From NCBI GenBank assembly GCA_013368315.1, contig JAACJM010000232.1, positions 1 to 64,000 on the forward strand: a DNA stretch of 64,000 nucleotides. Reading direction: 5' to 3'. The stretch is from Tetrapyrgos nigripes. Lineage: Eukaryota > Basidiomycota > Agaricomycetes > Agaricales > Campanellaceae. A model generated the notes under the pieces. It was given only the letters and a program-made list of their open reading frames with translations, was not told where the DNA came from and made no database searches. This document shows positions 10,500-23,320 of this stretch, one piece after another. The position numbers were made by a program, and so were the translations under genes. The number at the start of each line of letters is the position of its first letter. The first letter of the stretch is position 1.

Positions 10500-11440
10500 T
10501 ATTCACAAGGCACTGGTCTGCAGGATATTGTTCAGGGCATAATGGGCAGGGTTCAGGTAAGATTGTACCTTTGTATTGGACTTTTGAAACATGGCAGTAG
10601 ATTGATCATCAACCTGGATCTTGTCTATAAGTTCAAATATTAACACGACAGAAGAGAAAAGTATGACCTCCAATTGTTGAACTGTGTCCCAAAGAGCTTG
10701 AATGGCCGTAAGTTCATTGATTTTCTGCTGGGTGTTCTCAGTCCCGAGCCTTTCTACCTCAGTGTTGTCTGATTCCTGAAAAGACATTTGCGTGGTGTTA
10801 ACCATACCTGAAGTTGGTGCATTTCCTCCTCTAGCTCTTCTCATTATTTCAACAGCTCGTCGCATTCCTTTAATAGCTCCCCTTGCTCTTTTGACAGCTG
10901 ATATAGCTCTTTTGATACCATGTCTTGCTCTCTCATCATTGTGAGTAACTTTGGTTGCAGCTGTTTGATACATTGGTATGCAACTTGTGCTCCCCACTCT
11001 GCTTGGGCAACTCTGCCTCCCAGATCAGTGAGTGTATCTTCAGCTTGACAAAGCACATGACCGAAGTCTGGTTGGTCTACCAATCAGACCTTCTGAATAG
11101 ACAAGAAAGAGAAATGAAACCTCGAGATGAAATCTTAACAATACGTACAATGTCGTTAATGTCATCCCAGTCAATGGAGTCTTCTGCTTTTCTCTTGGTG
11201 AGGGACATAGAAGTTGAAGTCAGACAGTCATTGGCATTCCACTGGATCCTTTATGACCATTTTCATCGAAATTTGAGAGAAGACAAAGGAATGAGCATCC
11301 ATATTTAGGGAGGGGAATAGCTGGGCGTTGGCATAGTCTGGTGGTAATGGTTTCTGCCTCCTTCTCCTCCGCCAACTTCCTCTTGACCTCCATCCACAGA
11401 CACTAGTGTTCTTCTTCTCTCTCTCTCTCAGGCTATCACA
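10500..11440 (-). pseudogene. Coiled-coil protein, decayed
   Basis: Seen on the minus strand: PPDYANAQLFPSLNMD; then VDQPDFGHVLCQAEDTLTDL and a heptad-rich stretch (REQDMVSKELYQLSKEQGEL to ECDELLK, 10844-11083); after two adjacent stops (TAA TGA) the same frame continues EELEEEMHQLQ to a GTATGG donor; a further exon follows (ESDNTEVERLGTENTQQKIN, about 10680-10780). The stops sit where CAA and CGA would keep the coil, i.e. C-to-T changes. It resembles, in style, the large coiled-coil gene at 15.3-20.7 kb. Function unknown. Confidence 0.45.
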
Positions 11441-11495
11441 TATCACTGTTTAGCTACTTCACCTTCTCTATCCTGACGATCCCCGCCCTTAACCA

Positions 11496-12151
11496 ATGAT
11501 GCAATACGTGGGTTCAGACAAAGAGGATTCACAATTCAAAGACCGCTCAAGGGCCTTAGGCATTTTTAAAGCCACTGGCTTCAATGGCACGTTGCAGGTA
11601 TATAACCATACCTCCTCCATTTCTTTAACACCTCAACAGCTTGCCCTTTTCCCTTGCAACGTTAGAATGGGCATGCACCAGACTCACATCACTCCCACTG
11701 CCACAGTAAGTAAAGTCACTCTCAGATCCTGAAAATCCCATCTCTTAATTAATCCTTTCTTTTTATCTCTTGATAGGACGTCTATAAAGGTGTCCAAACC
11801 CGTTTCTATCACGCACAGTCTCTGAATCTGTCTTTCATGACCACATACTACCGAGAGAGCTTGGCTGCGCCAGGTCACTGGCACTTTCTTGTCTTCAATA
11901 CACTCTCTCATCCAAGGACCCAGCCCTATGTCCATGATGTCATTGTGTCTGTTACATATCGAAGAAAATGCTACGTCTTCTGTGTGTTTTTTAAGAGACA
12001 CATATTGCTGCCCGTCAACCAAGCTCTGCAGGCCCTCACTAGTGTTGATGTAGAAGGAGATGTCCTCATTGCTGCCATTGGAATTTGTGTAGTGGAACTG
12101 AGGTTTGAGCAGCTGATTTCGCAACATGCAGGTATCCCTACAGTACTCTAA
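11496..12151 (+). CDS. Hypothetical protein with one intron
   Basis: I do not recognise the family. A plus-strand frame (GFNGTLQVYNHTSSISLTPQ ... MGMHQTHITPTAT) runs to a GTAAGT donor at about 11706. An intron ending CTTGATAG joins in frame to DVYKGVQTRFYHAQSLNL, MTTYYRESLAAPGHWHFLVF and VHDVIVSVTYRRKCYVFC, ending near 12120-12151. The intron is about 70 bases, typical of basidiomycetes. A minus-strand frame over the same bases is also open, but the splice signals favour the plus strand. The start may lie upstream of the ATG at 11496. It may be part of a transposon-associated gene. Confidence 0.4.
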
Positions 12152-12436
12152 CGTCAGTCCTTGCTTAGATTGATGCAGCGCTTGGTGCCGTGGTGTAGTA
12201 GATGTTCATTCCCCAAAGAACTCTCACTTTAGCATTATACCATGTAAATTAGTCATCTGTCTGCCTTTTTCCCTTTCATTTGTCATTAACTTCCACTTTG
12301 ACTGTGGCTATAATTGTAGAATGTAGCCTATCAGTCTCTTTACATAGTCCAGATTTCAAGGGTCTAGAGTACCAGTTTATTGCAATTGGATAAAAGAAAA
12401 ACCATCCATTTACGCATGCTCTAGTGAAGTGACAAT

Positions 12437-12898
12437 TGTCAAGACTGATGTTACTTAGCAATAACCACCCAAGTCACGCAATGAACCAAATAGATTGAGA
12501 GATGAAGATAGACGAAACGAAGTAGAGAGATAGAAGAGACGAGTAGGGATTGAGTAGCTGACTATGCTCGACGCTGCGCTGTGCTACGAGCGGAGTGGAG
12601 ACGAAGTGAACAGACTAAGGAACCTAGCTACGAGATCTACGATATATATATAAGAGAGAAGTGAATATGTGAGAATGTCCATGGAGTTTAGGGATCGGAG
12701 GCGATAAGAATGTGAGTCAAGTAAAGAAGTATATATGTGAGAATGTCCATGGAGATAAAGGGAACGGAGAAGTGAGTCATGGATCGGGATGGACGATGGT
12801 GAGAAGTAATTAGTGTTTATGGGTTTATAGAAGGAAATGGAACGGAAAGTGAATAGGTAATAGAAAGAAATACAGAAGGCGGGAGGCGATTCATGACA
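12437..12898 (-). mobile_element. Solo LTR, 462 bp, minus orientation, target duplication ACAAT
   Basis: On the minus strand it starts TGTCATGAATCGCC and ends ATCAGTCTTGACA. The five bases ACAAT flank it on both sides (12432-12436 and 12899-12903). Its 3' half resembles the solo LTR at 3341-3815, so both belong to one LTR-retrotransposon lineage with TGTCATGAA...TTGACA ends. No internal domain is adjacent. Confidence 0.88.
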
Positions 12899-12903
12899 AC
12901 AAT

Positions 12904-15274
12904 TATTTTCCAAGTCGTAGGAAAACAGTTACCAAAGCCGATACTTCTCAAAGGCAGTTAACACTGTTCCTGCTCAACGTTCCACTGGTGCTTAACCTCA
13001 GCAAAAGCAAAGACAGTGTTATTATTCTTAAAACCATTTGCCACCAAGTGAAAGAGAGCTCCTGCTGTATGGAGTCACTGAGTATCTTCAATTTGTTTCG
13101 TCAAATTGGATGGGTAAGTTTGAGTGGGTAATAAGAGCAAATTCAAGCCAGCCTTTCGCTGTTTCGACTTAGGGTGCCTTTCAAGCCTAAGTTCAATAGA
13201 TCAGAGAGTTTCAAGGAGTTTTCTGATTGGTTTTATAAACCACTCGTCAATAGATAGGATACCCCACTCCAGAAAAGGGTTCCCAGACATGGGATACTCT
13301 CTGTGGAACCATGGACTGATTCAGCAGGGCAAGCAACAGCCAGGTAGTATGGATGATAAATGTGCGTTTTCTTCTGCCTAATTTTGAGCCCTACTGAGCT
13401 TGAGCCTAATACTTATGCCTATGTCTTGTCATGAACCCTCGAGCCAAGCTAAGCCTCTCTATGCCGAATCGGCTAGTCGATGAGGAGGAGAATGCCCCAG
13501 GAGGAGTCTGGAACCTAAGGGTGACTTCAGCAAGAGTGAGTGACACTACTCACCCACTAACCCTGAGCCTACAAGACCGGAGATCCAAGCTGCTGGCAGA
13601 TCAGCCTACATGCCTATGTGGCAACTGAGGTGACAGAAAAGACCTAGACCACAGAAAATGACAATGAGAATCCCTCTAAGGGATATGAGACAACTGTGAC
13701 TCTGACTTATCGTCTTTTCAGACGCATATCTGTAACCATGCCTGGAGCCTTCGATTTGAGGTCTTGTTGTTGTTCTTTCAATAGCTTTGGTACAGAATAT
13801 CTTTGCACACTAGTCAAATATAGCATCCATATATAGCAACTTTCTGTCCAGATATCTAAGTTTTCTGTACATCATCTATTTAGACTATATCCATATCTGT
13901 ACCCATATCAGTTCACATATCCATCAGGCAGATATTTGTCCCTTTTCAGTGTGAGTTGGCGTCTATGGGCGTCTAAATCACCAGTAAGGAAATGTTCCTT
14001 CCTTCAAATTCTCATGCTGCCTCTCTTGCTCTTGTACCACCACCATGGTACGACTATCAGTAGACTGGTTTTATACACCGTGTGCTGTACAAGTCGAAGT
14101 ATCTATGAAACATTAGCAATATATCAACTCTTTCCCACTACATTGAAAAATCTCCCTGAAATTTCCTCAAAACCTTCCGAAAACAGCTCACCAACATGTC
14201 GTCAAAGACCTGGTATGTACTGTACTGTGATTTTCTGGAAATAAACTGATAGATATGACTTCACAGAGTGTCCAACTTCCCAATCCCAATCTATGTAGCA
14301 CACTGGGTGTGCATATAGGGCCCCTCTCCTGTTTCCTAGCGTTTACTGGTGCATCATCCAGTAGCATGTCTTTCTATTGTCTCATTTTGCAGCACTTACT
14401 ACAGTACTATCCAGTAATTCCTCCTTCTGTTCATATATTTTCCTATTGATCCATACAGTAGCATCCAATAGTACCTATTTTGGTTCATATCGTTTAATCT
14501 GACAATTCTCTCAGGAGCATTCTGTTGTTTAATTTTACGCTGTGTCTTGCAATAATAAGTCAGCAAAAGTTGGAAACAGAACTTTGAGGTTGATGCACAC
14601 CTAGTTGGAGACACAGGCCGAATGGATGGTACGAGTGAAGCAGTTTCAACTCCAGATTCAGTCTCGGATAGACGAGAACAGGTGACACATATATAGCATT
14701 TCGAGAGATGGCGGAACATGTTCCGTTGCGACGGGATCAAATCCATTCTGAGGTATCAATGTACATGTCAAGAGATATTTATGGTAAGCAGAGATACCAA
14801 TGTAACGCACCTTGCTTTGAATCAAGTGACAAAGGTCATTGACTGTGAACACGGATGGCAATTGGACTGCAAACGATTTCTGTGTGATTATCATCAGATT
14901 TATCATTATTTTGGAGATTTTCTAGAGCTTGGTCAACCAGTCTTGTCGATGAATGGTCACTAAACAACGACAGCATGATCCTTGGGTGATATGTTTGGGT
15001 GAGACTGCTGACTAATCCATCCAATTCCCTTTCAACGACTCCAAGTCTCCGAAGTCAAAATGAAGCCAGACTTCCAAGTGTCCAGCCTGCTTTGTTCATC
15101 AGCTCTTTGTTTTACAAGCTTGTTTTTTACTTCGTGTCTTTGCCTGATTCTTGCTTTCCACCCGCTTTCCCCCTCCTTCCCAGTTCAAAACCTGGTATGT
15201 GACCTGACCTTTCTTCCTCATCTTCTGTATTCCTTTGACCTTTCTTCTTTGTATAGATACAAAGATCCAGAAAT
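12904..15274. other. No recognised gene; possible old repeats
   Basis: Long stretches with no coding pattern. TGTCATGAACCC at 13427 resembles the start of the local LTR family, but I find no convincing other end or duplication. Short open stretches at 13936-14449 and 14658-15024 show no recognisable domain. Nothing else can be supported here. Confidence 0.35.
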
Positions 15275-18200
15275 ATGGAAGGAGGTGGAACACGTACTGA
15301 CAGCCATAGTGGCCCAACTTCTGCTTCCAAGGACGTAACAGGTCCAGCTAGTAGTCTAACAGACACTAAGGTACTTAGTCACCTTTATCTCGGGAGCGTC
15401 TCCTTTGAATGAACTGTACATCCAGGAACCTTCAGGATCGTCTAATGTCATGACTCTACCTACTTTAAAGGACATATTGCAGTCAGCTGGTGAGCAAAAT
15501 GAGGAAGACGTCAATATGCATGCTGGGATACAAGTGCCTAGACCAGCTATTTTGTTTCCGTTCATTTTGATGATACATACTCCAGGTCCCTTTGGCACCC
15601 TCTCAAGGCCTGCACAATCCGTATCCTGCTTCCAAAGACATACCGCATTTGGTTGTGCAAAATGTGCATCTCACAATGCATGAAGGAGTACGTAGCCGTG
15701 TTTTTTTCTTCTTTTCCAAAGTTTTTTCTCAGTACTATCACAGACGTCTTTGGTGCCCACTCAGAACCTCACGGTCTCAGAAGCTTCTGGAGTGAGTGCC
15801 TTTTCTTAGCACCTTCTGACGTCCCTCCGACCCATTACATATGCAGGTATCAGAAATAGTTTGGATGGCACCAGTGTGCTACCTCCAACAGTCTCCTCAT
15901 GGGTAGTACTCATATCGACCCTTTATTGCAGCATCGCAAAGTTAAACTCATTGACTGTCAAGAATTGCTAGCAGATGCACTCAGAAACCAGGTTCCAGGT
16001 TCAATGACTCAAACTGGATAAGTAACGTCTCACCAAGGAACTGTCCACCCTGAAATACGTGGACACCTCCTTTTTGGGCATCATCAAATCTGAGCTGATC
16101 TCAAAAAATGAAGAGACACTGGTCGCAGTCATCAATCAACTAAAAGCTCACATCGATAATCTAGTCTGCATAGATGGACTCACTTTGCCTGATATAGGAA
16201 CAAGCAATGAAGAACTTTGGGAGCATATCAAGAAGTCAACTGTATGTTTTTCTCTTACCCTAGACTGTTTTCCACGAGCCAATCACTTCTACAGTTGGTC
16301 AATAAGCATTTGCATCACCAGGTACATGATTTGAAATTTATGATCCATTTGGACTTCTGCTCATATAATTTCTGCAGAGCTCACTTTACAATGCTACTAA
16401 ACAAAAAGATTCTTGTGCCTGTGCACTGGAGATTGCACAAGGTGAACGACATTCAATGTTGGTATAACCTCAGACTATATGCTCACACTGTGTTGCCAGT
16501 CTGCTCCTGTATGTTTGAACCTTTATTATGCCACACACTGTAACAATTGGCTGTCAGGAATTTGCCCAGATCGTTCATCTCAAAAGTGAAAAGGAATTAC
16601 TTGAGTGTACTATTTTAGCCCTTGATGACGAGAAACACGACTTGGAACAAGAATTATCGGAAGTCCTGAAGCAGAAGTCAGAACTTGAACATAACTGGAG
16701 GGAATATGTTGCTCCAGAAGACATGGTATGTGTATATCAAACCTTGAAATAAGAATACTGACAAATCGGTGCTCAGAATGACCTTCATGCGAGCATGGCC
16801 CTTCGTCAAGTATGTTTCTGTCTAGGCACATGATAAAACTAACCTTTCTATTGCAGGAAGAGATAAAGGAAGCTGAGAGCCAACTTGCCTCCCTCCAGTC
16901 TGAACGTATCGACACCTTGGTGAGCACTTCACTCCTTATATACTTTTTTCATTGATTTGTATTGACCTCAAAACTAGCAAAAACTGAGGAAGATGGAGAA
17001 TGAAAAGGGTGATATTGCTAACATAACTGATGACTGAGGACTGTACTACAGATCCGTCTCTGAGACCTCAATTCTCTCTCTAAACAGTTAGGCAGTGAAC
17101 TCAAGTCTGCAAATGTGAGAGTACATTGCCCCAGCCTTTTCTTAGATCTTATGCCTCTATGTTTAGATTGAGGCAGCAAAAGTTCCTGGACTGGAGGAGC
17201 AAGTCAGGGCATTGACAAACTCGCATGAAGAGGTGAAAAACCAGCTTGCATTGGCTATGGTAAGCATGTTTGGCTCTCTTCTTTGATTATCGAGTTTCAC
17301 ATCTCCATGTGCAGGTTGAAGCAAATAAGGTCCCTGAACTCCAACATAAAGTCCATGAGCTGACTTTGTCAAACCAACAAGTGAATGAAAAGTTAGTGTT
17401 GGTGCAAGTATGTGGTCCTATCCCTACTCATCTGCATGTCAGCTGAAGCTAGTGCTCAGGCTGAGGTGAACAAGGTCTCAGTATTCCAGAAGCAACTCAA
17501 AGATTTGAGTGACAATTTAGTAGTGGCACAGGTAAGGGTTGCTTTCTCCACTTGGCCTACTTCTCAACCAACTGCTGCCCAGGCTGAGGCCAGTAAGGTC
17601 ACAGAGCTTGAACAGCAAGTTAGGGATTTTGGAAGCAAGCTCAATTTTCTCAAGGTAAATTCTTAGATCTTGCTTGGAAGGGGGTTCTCGAATTAAGATG
17701 GCCAATCGCAGTGCAGGCAGAAAAAAATAGCTCCAATTGGCAGGAGGAACTCTCTGCAGACTGTACCAAGGTGAGTACTAAGATGGTTTATCCATCAGTT
17801 AAACTAAGCAATTCCTTCGTAGAATCTTCAATACGACTATGAGCGCAAATTGGAGGTGGGGTTCTTGTTTGTGTACTTCTCATTCAAATTCACTGATTTG
17901 TTGTCTTTTTTTTTTTTAGAAACAACAGACAGATGCTGCTGCAGCCTTGCAGGCCCAGATAGCAACATTATTGGACATGCATACTAGCGAGATGAAAGCT
18001 GCGACTGAAGCCAGGTATATCATCGAGGTGGGATCATGTTCATTCTTGCTTGATGCATAGATGTTGATGTGGTTGCACCAGGATCAACTGACCAAGGCTC
18101 AAAACCAATTCAACGAGTTGAAAAGGGTGAGTGTCATCATACTCGTTCTCTTGCTTACTGTACTCTAATTGGAAGACCTAGAAATCACGAAAGCAGTGTG

Positions 18201-20690
18201 TCCCATTATACACCTTAGCTATTGTGGTGGTATTAATCGACTCTGACCAGAATTTGGAAACAGAGAAGACTTCTGTGCAGTTACAGGTCATGGATGTCAC
18301 AGCTGAGCGAGAGGTGCTTAAGGTTTGCTTGATTTCTTCTGCATAGCTTCTCAATGAAAACACTCGATTGGCTAATCTTGAAACAGACCTTTCAAATCAA
18401 ATTGACCAACTCCAACTGACTATCTGCGCTCATCATAATGTGCTTACTGATTACAGGCCGACATTTTGCAAAAGGATGAAAAATTGGAAGACATGCAGGC
18501 ACACTACATCTTGCTTATTCCCTCCACAAAATTTGACCCTGTTTTCAGTTGACTGAAGTCTGTTTATCGATTTGATGTTCCCCCTTCAATAAAACTGACC
18601 TTTTAGCAGCGTAAACTGGAAGACAAGCAGAAAGATCTCAGCGAAGCCAACGTTGGTTGTCTATGTTCTCCTATTGCTCATTATGACTATCCAGTGCAGG
18701 TAACTATGGACAACTTGACAACAGAGCTCACAAGAAGGTATACAGAGCTTGCTGATGCTCTTGTAAGTTCTTCTGTCTTCTCTGAAGACTGCCCAGTCTT
18801 CTTACCTAAAGCCAGGCTCACCGGGATGCTTTACAGAAGTTGTTGAATGACACAGAACAGGCAGCTAAAGATGATGCAGTATGTTTCCTCTCTTTTCTTT
18901 TGATACTTGTTCTTACCAGTAGTATTTAACAGAATAAACTGTCCAAAATGAGACAAGACTTAGGGCAAGCACGAGTAAGTTTGCAACCTTTGGACCTGTT
19001 CACTTTGCTCAAGTCAAGAAGGCGGATAAGTTGGGTGCAGAACAGCGACATTGCAATCTGGACCTGCAATATCAAGCATTGAGGGTAAGTCACACTGCTC
19101 GAGTTTTGATCTGTTCTGACCTTTGGAATTACAGACTGCACACACAGGCTGCCGCCCACAGGTAATTCCTTTTGTATTCGGCTCTTGCTTGGTAATGCTG
19201 ACTGACCCTTACTTTACAAGCTGAATTTGATAAGATCGATCAATTGGCTGTGGAAGCAGTACAGGCCAGAGTAAAGGAAATCAACGACATGTTATTGGAA
19301 ATGGATAGGCTCAGACAGGAATTGGGTGGTCAGCCAACCCTAGAGGAGGTCAGACAGCTACATGATGAAATCATAAAGATGAAGGTAGGTTGTTGGATCT
19401 AGCTCATCTGTCTATTCATTACTCAAATCTTTTTAAGGCAAACAGTACAACAGCTCCTGAAGAACCAACTCGCTTGCCTTCCCCACTGCCATGTCCTGGA
19501 CCTTTTCAACCACCACCCCAGCCTTTCCAACTGCCACCTCCTGAAACCTCCCAACTGCCGCCACCACCTCCCCCACCATTCCAAGCACTGCAGTCCTCAG
19601 AATTTGCTTCTGGAGGACCAGATTTTGAAGTGCCAGCCAATGGAGAATCGTCAATGAGCTTGTTCTTGCCTGGTTCCCAGCGAACACTCTGAGGTGCCCA
19701 GGTCACTAGAGAACTCACGTGCACTTACGAGTTGGAAGGTAATCATAAGAAAGCCTCAACTTACAAGTATAAACTGCGTAACAAAATTGTACATTATCTC
19801 TTGGTCTCATCATTATTGAACTGATGAATGTTGTAGGTGATGCCTGATAAACCATGGAGCAATGCAATGCCATCTAGACATGTAACAATTTTATCTTTTC
19901 AGTAACAGTTTCCCCGCTAACTCCTTCAAAGACCAAGGCCAGTAAAGAAGCCAGAGCTCAATGCCAATGGTATGATTTAGAATCAGTAAGTAGCTTTGCA
20001 GGTCATATACTGCTCTTGTCACTCATTTGTTTATTTAGGAAGAAGACAAAGCCAATGGAGATGGTACCTATACATGGGCAGACGAGGCCATGTGAGAATG
20101 ACGGTGTGGGCCAGAAGGAGAGTGACGATTATGTTGTTCTTCGACAGTGGAAACAAAAGGGCTGCAAGAAGGGTTACAGTGTTAAAGAGCAAAACAACAA
20201 CAAATATGTGAGTTTTTTGACTTAATTACTAGCAGAAAAACTGATGTTTATTCCTTTGTACAGCTACTTGTCCGCACTCTGATCTTGGTCTGCCTGGGTG
20301 CTAGACATCTCTTTGAAGCCTTCTGTTGTGAATCGGTCACCCCAGAATGTCTCGCCCTATTCCAAGCAAACCCAGGGTCATATGGACCAATGCTGCACAA
20401 CGAAACATTGGCAACAACGGCAGATCTGCTTGACAAGAGTCACTGGAATCAGACCTTGTTATACAAGCTCGCTGACGAGCTGGTTGCCATCATGAAAGCC
20501 TGTGCAGATGCTCGTTTTGGTGACTTGAAGGAGACAGTTGAACGATGGTATTGGTTAAAGGAGCTTTGCCAGCACTTTTTGCTGATACTCAAAACATGCC
20601 GACTAGCAAGGTGCTTAAAACCTGGATAGACTGTAGGGGAAAGGATTTCGCCAAGCTCCGGAAACTCAATGGCAAGAACAACATGATATA
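15275..20690 (+). pseudogene. Intron-rich coiled-coil gene with proline-rich region (transposon-associated, unknown role)
   Basis: Seen: a start ATG (MEGGGTRTDSHSG) and then a long series of exons of about 30-250 bases separated by introns of about 50-60 bases with GTAAGT/GTGAGT donors and CAG acceptors. From 16560 to 19390 many exons encode heptad-like charged repeats, several opening with the same phrase: EAAKVPGLEEQVRALTN, EANKVPELQHKVHELTL, EASKVTELEQQVRDFGS. At 19440-19690 comes a proline-rich stretch (LPPPPPPPFQ) and then a C-terminal part: KESDDYVVLRQWKQKGCKKGY, LLVRTLILVCLGARHLF and SHWNQTLLYKLADELVAIM. The last block resembles the central domain of a gene family often found beside agaricomycete transposons. 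Frame changes near 19690, 20090 and 20550 suggest decay. The gene is cut at 20841 by the KDZ element; its likely remainder lies at 45118-45257 and 46898-47190. Confidence 0.5.
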
Positions 20691-20840
20691 CCATGTGAGC
20701 TATTCTGAACGGTAGCTCGTTTTCTTCTGCTGATGTATTTGAGGTCAGAAACTCCATGTCAGGGCTAGTATCACTACTATTATGATCCAGGTTATGTGTG
20801 AGTGGAAAGATGAGGAAGCAGAGGGGGCCTGGCATCAGCT

Positions 20841-20898
20841 GATGCTGTAATACTTTTGTATAGTACCCCAATACCTTATCTGGTAGCTTTTGTAAATG
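20841..20898 (+). repeat. KDZ element left terminal inverted repeat
   Basis: GATGCTGTAATACTTTTGTA, then TAGTACCCCAATACC, then TTATCTGGTAGCTTTTG. It matches the reverse complement of 45059-45117 with a few substitutions and one one-base gap, and ends inward in the element-wide motif CTTTTGTAAATG. Confidence 0.85.
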
Positions 20899-20935
20899 AT
20901 GAGGACAATAGATATACTGGGCCAAATCCCTCTGG

Positions 20936-20972
20936 GGGCTCACCTAGCCTTCCTAATTAGGAAGGCGAGCCC
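20936..20972. repeat. 37-bp palindrome just inside the left terminus
   Basis: The core GCCTTCCTAATTAGGAAGGC (20947-20966) is a perfect 20-bp palindrome, extended outwards by GGGCTCA and GAGCCC. It lies about 40 bases inside the left inverted repeat. No equivalent is seen at the right end. It could be a protein-binding or recombination site, or the scar of another insertion. Confidence 0.8.
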
Positions 20973-23320
20973 GGAAGCTGTTGGAATGCTGTCAGTTAGG
21001 AAGCGGCTACTCGGCATCATGACTTTGGGTCATAAATTACGGCCTTTGTAAAATATGGTCAGGGAGTGTGCTTTTGTAAAAGTGAATCACATACTTTACA
21101 AATCTAGAATATATACATCTTAGTACTGCTCATCCTCTAGCTCTTTCAGCATGAGCGTGATATTGACGGCCTCCTTCTCTGTCTCCTCCTCCTCCTCCAT
21201 TACTCTACTCTCAAACTCTTCCCCTTCCAGCATTTCTTCCTCGGCCTCGTGTTCTTCTTTGTCCTCGTCCTCTTCTTCATCTCAGCTAATCCTAATGATT
21301 CATTTCCCATCTCCTCATCTCCAGATTCGTTCTCCTCCTCCTCCTCCTCGTCTTCGTCATTTCGGCTGGTAGTGTGACTTGTATTGAATAGATCTTCGAG
21401 GCTAAGATTTCCAGTGTCAAATTGCAGGCAGGCCTTTGTGGCTGAGGTATCCCAGATGCTCTTGAACCTCTCTGCAATAGATCGGCGAACAGCTGCTTGT
21501 TGATATGCATAAGCACTCGAACCATCCAATCTTTCTCCCTCAAAGTTGGGTAAATTGGTTCTGGAGTCCCATTGTTTGGCTTGCCATTCAAGGGAAACCA
21601 GGCAGCAGCACATCTCTTCTCAGAGAATCATTATCTCTTCCCTCCACCATTTGACTCATGCATATGCCTTGCACCACTCCACACGTAGCCCTTTTGTTTT
21701 TATAAATGTGGCTGATAGGTGTAGCCAGATTTGTAAATTGAGTTGGTCAAATGGAATTCCAAGAAATCCCATGATCGAAGCCAGATTTTTGCGGAGGGAA
21801 GAGGAGACCAATAGTTTTGTAAGGTGGGCAGGTGTCCAGAAGAAAGAGCATGAGAGTTGTAGAACGGGTAAAGGATTCAGGGCGGGTGTTTTGTAAAAGA
21901 TAACATTCAAGAGATAGGTGGTTTTGAAAATGGGTTGGTGACCAGATATGTCAGGAAAGTTTCGTTAAATGATAGATTTATGTTAAAGGCCAATCGCCAT
22001 CGGCAGATGGAAGGATTTGTAAACGTGGATGATGGGAGTTTGAGAGTGCATTTTGTAAAACGATGGGATAGAGAATCAGCAAGTTTGTAAAAGTCAGTGA
22101 CAGGCAAATGCACTCACCGTGATATAGAACTTGGTCAGTTACAAGTTCACCAGTACTGACCCCATGCCAGATCCAGGAAACTTTCCTGTGCTTCTCCTGT
22201 GCCCCTTCAACTGCGTTCTCACCACGTAAGCTTCATCAAGCAGCCTCAGCTCTCTTTGCTTTTGCTGCCTTGATGTTCTTCTTGTCAACCTCCTGCAAGT
22301 CCTCCATACAGATAATATCCTCGTTTCTCAATGGATTCCATTTCACCAGCGTTATATCGCCCACCAGTGATAGCTTCGCCGCCTGCCATGCATTTTGATA
22401 GGTCAATGCCGCAATTTTCACCTTCTTATCTTGTCGTATAAGAAGTGAACGACAATGAGTGGTAGCACCGTTGCTTCACCAGCAGATGATTTCAGAGATG
22501 ATTCAGGGATTCATTGAGCTGACCCTCACGAAGTCAGAGCTCGAAATCTGTGAGTTGTGAATGATAGTTGTCAGAGGAACTACAGTCCTCAACAGAAAGT
22601 TCTGAAGGCAGAAGAAGGGGTAGATCTTCAGCATTAAGAGACTTTTGAAGGGGGCAGTGTAGCAAGTCATTGGAGGGATACAGGTGAGTAAACCAGCTGG
22701 AGAGCACGAAATTGTTTGATCTGCTTTGTTATCTTTGTCCTTCGATCAACAAGGTGAGTTAGTTGTTTATTGGTTGGGTTACTAATTGATTTAATATCCT
22801 CACAAAGGTCTCCTCTGTAAAACGAAATGTATCTTAGATGCAGACTTTTTTTGGAAAAGAATAGTTACCACTTACTGGAGCTGCTCAATCTCCAGACCAA
22901 GGAAGAGGAATTCCCCTAGACTAATTTCAAAGTCTGGAAGGTCATCGACTTCCTCATCACTGCTATCCTCTTCATCAACAACCATCCTTTCCTCTGACTT
23001 CATCTCCTTCCAAGCCTTCTTCTCTTCTTCTCGGGCTAGTTCCAGGCGGGCACTTTGAAGAGGCTTGCCTAGTATTTATAGATGAGCTCATGATGAATTT
23101 ACAAAAATGTGGGGTAAACTGACCACTGATCGGTAAAGCATATGGATTCATTTCAGTTTGCTGAGTCTCATAATCATCGACCATCTGTTTCCATTGTGGA
23201 GCATGTTCCATTTGCTTTTCTGTGAAATCCTTCCAGACTTGAAACTGGATCTGAAACTGTGCAACAGCATTTATGAGATGCTTTTTCAAAAGTGCACCTG
23301 AGTTGTTTTGTAAAAACATA

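Noticed and set aside
11684..12127. 147-codon minus-strand frame
   Set aside because: It overlaps the spliced plus-strand gene; the plus strand has a clean GTAAGT...TAG intron joining in frame, while the minus frame has no supporting splice signals or motif.
13427..13635. Possible third LTR beginning TGTCATGAACCC
   Set aside because: A matching TGACA end exists at 13631-13635 but the flanks show no duplication and the interior does not resemble the other two LTRs.
20820..20850. Target-site duplication for the KDZ element
   Set aside because: Left flank CATCAGCTGA and right flank TCTGGTGCTGG share only scattered bases; I could not choose an exact boundary.
20449..20943. 164-codon minus-strand frame
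   Set aside because: It is the antisense of the plus-strand coiled-coil gene's C-terminal exons and runs into the KDZ terminus; the plus-strand translation fits a known domain style, this one does not.
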